From JBMNOU01 sp050943215 (GTDB lineage Bacteria > Bacillota > Clostridia > Christensenellales > SZUA-584), in assembly GCA_050943215.1 (NCBI GenBank), contig JBMNOU010000038.1, positions 1-18,921 on the forward strand: DNA of 18,921 nt. The letters run 5' to 3'. The position numbers and the translations under genes were made by a program. The notes below the pieces were generated by a model that was given only the letters and a program-made list of their open reading frames with translations, searched no databases and had not been told where the DNA came from. Positions within the stretch are counted from its first letter, which is position 1; each line of letters begins with the position of its first letter. Positions 1 through 6,069 of this stretch are shown in pieces.

Positions 1-89
1 ATATATTTCCCTATGTTTCAACAAAAAACATCAACAGGTATTATGTATATTGTATATTATTCCATATAATAGCAAATATCTAAAATAAT

Positions 90-725
90 CTACAAGCGTT
101 TCTGATATTTTTTACACTTTTTTAAAAATAACTTTATATTGTCAAGTTCGTTTTTTATGTTTTCATCTGTTAAGTCTCCCCTTCCTAAACGATCACAAAA
201 AGATAATAATGCCACTTCATTTATATCCGCTTCAGACGTCATCTGTGCGAGATCGGAAAATGGAAGATTTTTTACTACAAATAATACCTGCATATGCCAT
301 CTTACCAACGCAGATACTTCTTTAATAAACGTTTCTTCTTGACCGCATTCTTTTAAAAATTTGCGTGCGAGTATCTGACCGGCCTTATCATGATCATAAG
401 ATGTGATTTTCCCTTTTCTTTGCTTTGTTTGAGATATCTTTCCAAAATCGTGTAAAAGTGCCGCCCACATCAAAATACGCGGATGTTGGCTTAAATGCTT
501 TCTCTGTGCGGCATTGTCTACAACAAGCATTGTATGATTCCAGACGTTGCCTTCCGGATGATAGACGGGAGACTGGGGAATATTCGATAAACCTGTCAGC
601 AAATGGAATGGGTATTCTTTCGGGAAGAGATTGTCTCTGACTAGTTGTTTAAAATATTCGGACGGTCTCTCATCTTTCATCAAGTGTCCGTCAAATTTTA
701 GAAAATATTTGTGATTATCATCCAT
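90..725 (-). CDS. Stand-alone HD-domain metal-dependent phosphohydrolase
   Basis: The 211-residue soluble protein carries a full HD metal-binding signature: H64 in an NHTML context, H92-D93 in LLHDFGK, H112, H144 and D178 in a CDRLG context. HD proteins of this type are phosphohydrolases or phosphodiesterases acting on nucleotides or RNA ends. The stretch around residues 56-66 (HPEG.VW.HTM) resembles the HD domain attached to bacterial CCA-adding enzymes, but no nucleotidyltransferase domain is present here. The ATG at 725 follows an in-frame stop only a few codons upstream, and its ribosome binding site is weak. It stands alone, and both flanks are AT-rich. The HD assignment is firm; the substrate is unknown. 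Confidence 0.8.
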   Translation of the reverse strand: MDDNHKYFLKFDGHLMKDERPSEYFKQLVRDNLFPKEYPFHLLTGLSNIPQSPVYHPEGNVWNHTMLVVDNAAQRKHLSQHPRILMWAALLHDFGKISQTKQRKGKITSYDHDKAGQILARKFLKECGQEETFIKEVSALVRWHMQVLFVVKNLPFSDLAQMTSEADINEVALLSFCDRLGRGDLTDENIKNELDNIKLFLKKCKKYQKRL

Positions 726-870
726 TTTATAAATCTAATCCGTTTATGATATCTCATTTAATTTTATTATCATAAAAAACCAAAAAATTATTCTTTTGAA
801 GGGCAGGGCTAAGGAGCGCATCCAAAAGAGCAAGGTTGTTTATTAATCACTCATTTCTTTGGCTATTCGG

Positions 871-1365
871 CTATTCGCTTTTTCCATCTTTTTTTGACGT
901 TTTAATAATATTGAGGATAATGGCGCTCATTGGGATCAGCAGAAAAACAATCCAAATAACATGCCACTGATCAAACAGCGCACCGATAACAAAAAATACC
1001 GCCGTTGCGAACACAGCAACAAATCCCATAATAGCTCCCGAAATATTTTTACGCTTGATAATGTCTAAAAATACCGCTGTTATAGGAATAACCAGAAAAA
1101 CCAGCCATCCCGGATGCCATAAATCAAACCCAAAACCGATAAGCAGATAAATAACGGCAGCTAGAACAGCGACAAGACCGGTAATCGATCCGTACATATC
1201 CTCACGTTTAGATATCAGATCCATGATGACCGCTGTAATTGGTATCGACAGGAATACCAGCCATACGATGTGCCAGCTTTGTGTTGAAAAACCAAGTATA
1301 AAAAAGCAGGCAGTTGCAAAAATCGCAACCAGACCAACAATAAGACCGTACATTTCTTTTTTCAT
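871..1365 (-). CDS. Small membrane protein made of three copies of a two-helix unit
   Basis: The 164-residue hydrophobic protein consists of three tandem units starting near residues 5, 57 and 108 (period about 51-52). Each unit has a MYG/ISG opening, a first hydrophobic helix, a Trp-His pair (W31-H32, W83-H84, W134-H135), a second helix ending in IPITAV or IPMSAI, and a short basic linker, giving about six membrane segments. The second unit's WHPGWLVFL.IPI motif resembles a short module that I recall from the C-terminal ends of various Firmicutes membrane proteins, but I cannot name the family. The start is ATG with a good AAAGGATG ribosome binding site 6 bases upstream. It looks monocistronic. 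The function is unknown; the coding call is secure because of the conserved repeat and the ribosome binding site. Confidence 0.75.
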   Translation of the reverse strand: MKKEMYGLIVGLVAIFATACFFILGFSTQSWHIVWLVFLSIPITAVIMDLISKREDMYGSITGLVAVLAAVIYLLIGFGFDLWHPGWLVFLVIPITAVFLDIIKRKNISGAIMGFVAVFATAVFFVIGALFDQWHVIWIVFLLIPMSAIILNIIKTSKKDGKSE

Positions 1366-1958
1366 TTACAACATCCTTTCAAAAATATAAGATATGTATA
1401 ATAAAGACTTCTTCGTTAAACCATATTTATAAAATTAAGCCATGATTACGTTCCGAGAAGAGTGCTTATCTTCCAACTCTATCGGAAAGATTATAGTCTA
1501 AATATTTAAATAATATAATATTAACATAAACTTTAGTAAAATTAAATCGGTTAATTGAAACCCAGCAACGGTCAAAACTCATCACATCACTGTTAAACTG
1601 AAATTTTCTTTTTATAATACTGATATGGCTGGATACAGCTGTAATTAAGCATGCCATCCAACTCACCCACTCCAATGCCCCCGCAAAGTCAAGTTTTTTG
1701 TCGAACGACATTGAACGGAATCCGTCTCCCAGCACAGATGCGTGAAAACGCGTATGATAGACCCTAACGCCAGCAATTTTGGATATGCGCTACTCCGTTA
1801 ACATGAAACCGAATGGTCCGTGCAGCGATTATACGTAGTCTAACTGCCTGCTACCTTTTCTCTTGAACCATCCCTTGCCGACATGTGCATAATAGGAGTA
1901 CAGCTCGTTATCCGCCATACTCATCAGAGCGCCAGTGCAAAGTCCTGTAGTTACCCTA
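1366..1958. other. 593-base stretch with no convincing gene
   Basis: The half near 1400-1560 is very AT-rich and could hold the promoter of the downstream minus-strand membrane gene; a TATAAT lies near 1490 on that strand, but no good -35 was seen. The half near 1740-1958 is less AT-rich and contains a 47-codon minus-strand open frame (1829-1972) that overlaps the end of pdaA. It could be a remnant of a lost gene. No tRNA, clear terminator or mobile-element end was found. Confidence 0.5.
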
Positions 1959-1972
1959 TTATTTTGGATCAT
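1829..1972 (-). CDS. Possible 47-residue small ORF or gene remnant
   Basis: An open frame starts at an ATG inside the last codons of pdaA and runs 47 codons to a TAA. It includes the stretch DNELYSYYAHVGKGWF and ends in a basic tail. An internal ATG (residue 17) could be an alternative start. The composition looks protein-like, but no good ribosome binding site precedes either ATG and I recognise no family. It may be the fossil end of a displaced gene rather than a translated peptide. Confidence 0.2.
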   Translation of the reverse strand: MIQNNRVTTGLCTGALMSMADNELYSYYAHVGKGWFKRKGSRQLDYV

Positions 1973-2783
1973 ATGTTGTAACTAGGTAGTTTAGGTTTCT
2001 CATTGTGTACCCCATGTTTTCCCATTCTGTTAATACCTGGTCCAATATTTCCGAATTGGTCCTTGAGGTGGCATGTAGCAGAGCGATCTCACCAGGATGA
2101 GTTCTTGAGATAATCGTCGATATCGCGGACTGAGCATCTGGCTGGTTGTCAACATACCAATCCTTGTATGCAAAGCTCCAGAAGATTGTAGAAAAACCAA
2201 GCTCCTGTGCGTATTTAAGACAAAGCTCGCTAAACTTCCCCTCGGGCGGCCTGAAATACTTGGGCATTCGCTTTCCTGTTACCTTATAATAAGTATCTTC
2301 TATTTGGGAGATCTCTTTTTTAAACGAATTAAAATCAGTCATGTTTGCCATGTCTTTATGGTTCGTAGAATGATTGCATACTAGATGTCCCTCATTGACC
2401 ATACGGTTAACGAGATCAGAATTAGTCTTGATATAGTGCTCAACAATAAAAAATGCGGCTGTCACGCCATGTTTTTTAAGAGTATCCAAAATCTTTCCAG
2501 TGAACCCATTTTCGTATCCCGCGTCAAACGTCAGATATATGATCTTTTCCTTTGGGTCTCCTGCGGAATATGCGTTATAATTGTATATAAATCGCATTGA
2601 CTCCTCAGGTTCAGGTTGTACCCCGTCGGTTCGCGGCATATAATACCAGCTATACACGCTTCTCTCACTGTGCGCTGCTTGCACGAAAAAAACTTCGGAA
2701 GCGTACCCGAAGCTAAAGGAGAGGGTAATTAGTACAACATCCAATAAGGCAGTAAAATATAAAACAAATTTTTTTATTCGCAT
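1959..2783 (-). CDS. pdaA: Polysaccharide deacetylase, PdaA-like (muramic-delta-lactam formation in spore cortex)
   Basis: The 274-residue protein has an N-terminal membrane/signal helix (about residues 6-28) and a NodB-type deacetylase domain from about residue 80. Visible motifs are TFDAGYENG (D87), the metal-binding pair H138 and H142 in NHSTNH, RPPEG (178-182), a WSFAYKDW segment and LLH (235-237). PdaA is the de-N-acetylase that prepares N-acetylmuramic acid for delta-lactam formation in spore cortex. B. subtilis PdaA reads TFDNGYENG where other NodB proteins have TFDDG; here the replaced position is Ala88, which fits the PdaA branch. The ATG is preceded by AAAGGGAACC. It lies beside cwlJ-gerQ and sleL, whose products act on the same cortex. 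I rate the PdaA branch as very likely; the cortex role is inferred from the family. Confidence 0.88.
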   Translation of the reverse strand: MRIKKFVLYFTALLDVVLITLSFSFGYASEVFFVQAAHSERSVYSWYYMPRTDGVQPEPEESMRFIYNYNAYSAGDPKEKIIYLTFDAGYENGFTGKILDTLKKHGVTAAFFIVEHYIKTNSDLVNRMVNEGHLVCNHSTNHKDMANMTDFNSFKKEISQIEDTYYKVTGKRMPKYFRPPEGKFSELCLKYAQELGFSTIFWSFAYKDWYVDNQPDAQSAISTIISRTHPGEIALLHATSRTNSEILDQVLTEWENMGYTMRNLNYLVTTYDPK

Positions 2784-2815
2784 GTGGTTCCCTTTTTCAT
2801 TGTTTTATATAATAA

Positions 2816-2844
2816 AATTATGCATAGGGGAAAGAGTATATGCA
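2816..2844 (-). promoter_or_regulatory. Possible forespore (sigma-G-like) promoter of pdaA
   Basis: Reading toward pdaA, TGCATA (2844-2839) is followed after 16 bases by CATAATT (2822-2816), resembling the sigma-G elements (GNATA and CATANTA). The spacing is 1-2 bases shorter than usual. Transcription would start about 25 bases before the ATG. B. subtilis pdaA is sigma-G-dependent, which makes this plausible. The same bases contain the inverted repeat TGCATA-N12-TATGCA. Confidence 0.3.
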
Positions 2845-2884
2845 TTGTTGTCTAGACTACTCCATTGTTGTCTAGACTACTCCA
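2843..2884. repeat. Two tandem copies of a 20-base repeat with GTCTAGAC
   Basis: The 20-base unit cattgttgtctagactactc occurs twice head-to-tail (2843-2862 and 2863-2882), with two further matching bases. Each copy contains the perfect palindrome GTCTAGAC (2850-2857 and 2870-2877), so the palindromes are 20 bp, about two helical turns, apart. The repeat sits directly upstream of, and touches, the candidate pdaA promoter. It may be a paired regulator site or simply a recent local duplication. Confidence 0.85.
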
Positions 2885-2889
2885 TAGAA

Positions 2890-2915
2890 ATAGCCTTCAA
2901 ATGAATGAAGGCTAT
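2890..2915 (-). terminator. Hairpin downstream of gerQ, probable terminator of cwlJ-gerQ
   Basis: ATAGCCTTCA pairs perfectly with TGAAGGCTAT over 10 bp around a 6-base loop, 36 bases after the gerQ stop. On the minus strand it is followed only by TTCTATGG, so the T-tract is weak. It lies between gerQ and the pdaA promoter, where a terminator would be expected. Confidence 0.55.
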
Positions 2916-2951
2916 TGTTTAAGCACTTATTAACTTGATGTAAGAAGGATT

Positions 2952-3359
2952 TTAGCCATAAATCGTCACGAATTTGATTGAATACAAATCACACATAAGC
3001 AGATCGTCTGTCTGGATTGGCTGCAGAACGATATAGCTTGCCCCAACTTCCATCAATACTCCAATTCGGTCTACAAGCGCTCCAGACGTTCCGACTAAAA
3101 ACTCTACTCTCATATTTCTTCCTAGGAAGTTTTTTAAAAACCCCGCAGTATAATAAGGATTCTGCACAGTGGTCGGCTCGTTAGATGTAGGCACTATAGG
3201 CACTGTCCCGCTCAACGGACTCTGAGCCATAGGCCTAGTCTGCATATTTCTTGGAAGTGCCTGCATGGGCATTTGTGTTTGACCCGCAAGCTGCGGCAAC
3301 CGGTTTCTTACATTTCCGGTACTGTTCGGATAATTATATGAATCACATAGACAAGACAT
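2952..3359 (-). CDS. gerQ: Spore coat protein GerQ-like
   Basis: The 135-residue protein has a low-complexity Pro/Gln/Met/Asn-rich first half (about 1-66) and a compact C-terminal domain (about 67-135) containing NPYYTAGFL, VEFLVGT and TDDLLMCDLYSIKFV. This layout matches spore coat proteins of the GerQ family, which are crosslinked into the coat and needed to localise CwlJ. Cysteines 3 and 5 lie near the N-terminus. It follows cwlJ by 29 bases on the same strand, an order also known in the Bacillus cereus group, so the pair is almost certainly one operon. The ATG is preceded closely by a run of eight G residues followed by AGAG, an unusual ribosome binding site. The family call comes from motif similarity and context. 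Confidence 0.8.
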   Translation of the reverse strand: MSCLCDSYNYPNSTGNVRNRLPQLAGQTQMPMQALPRNMQTRPMAQSPLSGTVPIVPTSNEPTTVQNPYYTAGFLKNFLGRNMRVEFLVGTSGALVDRIGVLMEVGASYIVLQPIQTDDLLMCDLYSIKFVTIYG

Positions 3360-3388
3360 CTCTCCCCCCCCTTTTTAATTTATATTTA

Positions 3389-3832
3389 TTATGTCAGTGC
3401 ATATAGCGACGTCGGCTGATAAAAACAATGCTGTTGTACCCTGTTGAACTGAACTCCCGTCCTGTTATACGGAAAATATGATGGACACTCTGAACTGTAA
3501 GGGTTCATGTACCAAAGTGTTTCAACCACTCCGGGGTGAACATTACCGGAAAGTGCCCAATCCGCAATATCATAATGTATTTGTTCAGGTGGATTATTCC
3601 AAACCGTCTGTGGATTAGGCTCTCCATAAGCCGTCGTCATATAACAAGTAAACTGACCTGGCTGTTGTAAAACCCTTCTTAAATCTCCCTGGCCGGTTCT
3701 TAAATACTCTCCATAAGCAACATGTACCCTGTTCATAATCGTTGACGCAACGGCTTTCATGCCGCTATCTCCTTCCCCGCCCGCTTCGCATTTGATCATT
3801 CGTGCAAACAAGTCTCTAGTTGAAAGTTCCAT
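3389..3832 (-). CDS. cwlJ: Spore cortex-lytic hydrolase, CwlJ-like
   Basis: The 147-residue protein is a bare hydrolase_2 (SleB/CwlJ) domain with no signal peptide and no LysM or PG-binding domain, as in CwlJ and unlike SleB. The signature ARMIKCEAGGEGDSGMKAVA...MNRV carries Glu16, which aligns with the catalytic glutamate of SleB, and Glu20. CwlJ is placed in the spore coat and degrades muramic-lactam cortex during germination; it requires GerQ, which is encoded immediately downstream. The ATG has a strong AAAGGTGAG ribosome binding site 5 bases upstream. The 228 bases between this gene and divergent sleL should hold both promoters, but I could not assign convincing sigma-E or sigma-K elements. 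Confidence 0.87.
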   Translation of the reverse strand: MELSTRDLFARMIKCEAGGEGDSGMKAVASTIMNRVHVAYGEYLRTGQGDLRRVLQQPGQFTCYMTTAYGEPNPQTVWNNPPEQIHYDIADWALSGNVHPGVVETLWYMNPYSSECPSYFPYNRTGVQFNRVQQHCFYQPTSLYALT

Positions 3833-4060
3833 ATTAACTCACCTTTGTCTTTTTAAGTTTTTGCCGTAAAACAATTATTACAGGCTTTATTACATTTAGT
3901 ATAGTATATTGGCTTAGCATAAAAATTGATAAAGATTTAATCATTTATTTTCTTTTTAAGTTGATATTGAGGACTTTTAAGAACTTCGTAATTACCGCTT
4001 AAATATAATACATTAGCATGAACGCTAAAAGAATGAAAAATATAAGGAAGTGATGAATAA

Positions 4061-5350
4061 TTGAACATATATGTTGTTAAGCCCGGAGACTCCCTTTATA
4101 AAATATCGAGGCAATTCGGAGTCAGTCCGGATGAACTTTTTAAATTAAACCAGCTCGGGGATATCCCATACCTCGTTGTGGGTCAGACTATCGTGATACC
4201 CACTACGGAAACGGTTTATACGGTACGTCCCGGTGATACGCTTTGGAGTATTGCCAGAAAGTTTAGCACGACTGTCAATAACATTATCGCTCTAAACGGC
4301 ATTACCAATCCGGAACTTCTAGAACCCAAAACAACTCTAAGGATACCGCTGAGATCTAAAAACTATGGTTTTATCGAGGTTAACGCATATATCGAGCACT
4401 CCACGGCACAGAACGAATCGCGGCAGGTTAACGACGTCGGCGAGTATCTAACCTATATCAGTCCTTTCAGTTACCAAGCCAAGATCGACGGAAGTTTGAA
4501 TCCGCTCAACGACAGTACGATACTCAGTGAGTCGAGGAAATACAGGATAGCACCGCTGATGGTCGTTACAAACTTTGCAAACGGAAACTTCGACACCAAT
4601 CTGGTCGATACCATACTTCAAAACCCGAGTATACAGGATACGTTGATCAACAACATCATCAATGTTATGAAAGAAAAAGGATATTATGGGGTGAATATCG
4701 ACTTTGAAAGGATTTCTCCCGAAAACAGGCAGCTTTACAACGATTTTCTGAGAAGAGTGGTTGCTGCGCTTCATCCTTTGAATTATGTCGTATCAACAGC
4801 GCTGGCACCAAAGCCATCCGACTTCCAGACAGGTGCCTGGCATGGCGCACATGATTATCGCGCTCACGGAGAAATCGTTGACTTTGTGATCTTAATGACG
4901 TATGAATGGGGATGGTCGGGCGGACCACCGTATGCCGTTGCGCCTATCGATCTTGTTGAGGATGTCATCCGGTACGCGGTCAGTGTAATCCCAAGCCGAA
5001 AGATCTTGATGGGCATGCCTTTATACGGATATGACTGGCCTTTGCCGTATATGCCGGGCGGAAGATGGGCAAAGAGGATAAGCCCTCAGGAAGCGATACG
5101 TCTGGCGGCCGAAAGGAGCATGGAAATTAGGTTTGATACAAAGACACAATCGCCTACTTATCGATATAGAGACGCGAACAATGTAGAGCACGAGGTTTGG
5201 TTTGAAGACGCAAGAAGCGTACAGGCAAAATTGCTGCTGGTCAATAAATATGACCTCAGGGGTGTCAGTTATTGGCTGCTCGGCGTCTCGTTCCCGCAAA
5301 ACTGGATTGTGCTTGATGAAATGTATAACATCGTAAAACTGGTTCCGTAG
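4061..5350 (+). CDS. sleL: Cortical fragment-lytic enzyme SleL/YaaH: two LysM domains plus GH18
   Basis: The 429-residue protein has two N-terminal LysM peptidoglycan-binding repeats (about 2-47, YVVKPGDSLYKISRQFGV; and 52-96, YTVRPGDTLWSIARKFST) and a glycoside hydrolase 18 domain (about 105-425). The GH18 catalytic motif reads GVNIDFE (210-216) with acid/base Glu216 and Asp214 present, in the form typical of YaaH/SleL. SleL is an N-acetylglucosaminidase in the spore that trims cortex fragments during germination. Translation starts at TTG 4061: AAGGAAG lies about 10 bases upstream, and the nearby ATG at 4052 hits a stop after two codons. It is transcribed divergently from cwlJ and converges with the HAD gene. 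Confidence 0.9.
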   Translation: MNIYVVKPGDSLYKISRQFGVSPDELFKLNQLGDIPYLVVGQTIVIPTTETVYTVRPGDTLWSIARKFSTTVNNIIALNGITNPELLEPKTTLRIPLRSKNYGFIEVNAYIEHSTAQNESRQVNDVGEYLTYISPFSYQAKIDGSLNPLNDSTILSESRKYRIAPLMVVTNFANGNFDTNLVDTILQNPSIQDTLINNIINVMKEKGYYGVNIDFERISPENRQLYNDFLRRVVAALHPLNYVVSTALAPKPSDFQTGAWHGAHDYRAHGEIVDFVILMTYEWGWSGGPPYAVAPIDLVEDVIRYAVSVIPSRKILMGMPLYGYDWPLPYMPGGRWAKRISPQEAIRLAAERSMEIRFDTKTQSPTYRYRDANNVEHEVWFEDARSVQAKLLLVNKYDLRGVSYWLLGVSFPQNWIVLDEMYNIVKLVP

Positions 5351-5352
5351 TA

Positions 5353-5377
5353 TAAGGGGCGAAACCCATGCCCCTTA
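5353..5377. terminator. Hairpin between convergent sleL and HAD gene
   Basis: TAAGGGGC pairs with GCCCCTTA around a 9-base loop in the 40 bases separating two convergent genes, starting 3 bases after the sleL stop. It has no T-tract on either strand, so termination strength is doubtful; it may serve both directions. Confidence 0.45.
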
Positions 5378-5390
5378 ACTGATACTATTG

Positions 5391-6059
5391 TTATAGAATT
5401 GTCCAATGCATTTGAATCGCAACCTCTTTCAGACTTGGATCCGGATTTACCACGACTGGCCGGCCTACAAGCTTTAGCAGCTCAATATCCGAATAGCTAT
5501 CCGCATAGACCAGGCTTTTTTCCCAGTCAACTGCTCTGTCATTGAAATAGCCTTGAATTTTTTCGACTTTTTCAAAACCGCAAATCACATCCAGCGGCTC
5601 TGTCAAATCAACCAAGCCATTTTTGAAATGCATCTTTGTTCCGATTACAGTGTCAACGCCAAGGAAGCGTCCGATATATCCCAGCAATGTATCATAACAC
5701 CCGGATAGTAGCACGATGTGAAAGCCTTCTTCTTTGGCTTTGTACACCTCGTTGACTATTTCAGTATTCAAATCGGGGATAATAAGATCGGCACAACGCT
5801 CAAAAAAAATAAGTACCTTTTCTTCGTTCATGCCTCTAAAGATGCGGGTAAACTTCTGCATCGCGGACTTCGCAATCTTTTCTCGGACGTGTTTTTGAAA
5901 TAGACCGATCCTATACCTTAAATAAAGTCCGCAGACCGATATATATACTGATATCAGCCTTGCTGTTGAATACTTCTGTTGGTTCCATTGCTTCATCAAA
6001 AACGGCAGAGTGTCTTTAAGAAAGAGAGTACCATCAAAATCGAAGATCGCTAGTTTCAT
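5391..6059 (-). CDS. HAD-family phosphatase (subclass IB, SerB-like)
   Basis: The 222-residue protein has all four HAD motifs: DFDGTL (nucleophile D7, D9), LLSG (S119), a lysine in the GFEKVEK segment (164-167) and YADSYSD (D187, D191). The helical insert between motifs I and II (about 17-90) is a C1-type cap as in HAD-IB phosphoserine phosphatase-like enzymes. The substrate cannot be read from sequence; a small phosphomonoester is likely. The gene starts 10 bases after the tex stop, with GAGG in the gap, so the two are cotranscribed. Confidence 0.8.
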   Translation of the reverse strand: MKLAIFDFDGTLFLKDTLPFLMKQWNQQKYSTARLISVYISVCGLYLRYRIGLFQKHVREKIAKSAMQKFTRIFRGMNEEKVLIFFERCADLIIPDLNTEIVNEVYKAKEEGFHIVLLSGCYDTLLGYIGRFLGVDTVIGTKMHFKNGLVDLTEPLDVICGFEKVEKIQGYFNDRAVDWEKSLVYADSYSDIELLKLVGRPVVVNPDPSLKEVAIQMHWTIL

Positions 6060-6069
6060 ACGCTAAACC

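Noticed and set aside
860..882. ggctattc doublet near the end of the triplicated membrane gene
   Set aside because: Only two 8-base copies; too short to be more than chance or minor slippage.
1466..1735. 89-codon open frame on the minus strand
   Set aside because: It has no ribosome binding site, its second half is unusually rich in Asn/Ile/Tyr/Phe as expected from AT-rich noncoding DNA, and no motif is recognisable.
3833..4060. Search for sigma-E/sigma-K promoters between divergent cwlJ and sleL
   Set aside because: No pair of elements with acceptable spacing and sequence on either strand could be defended, although promoters must be here.
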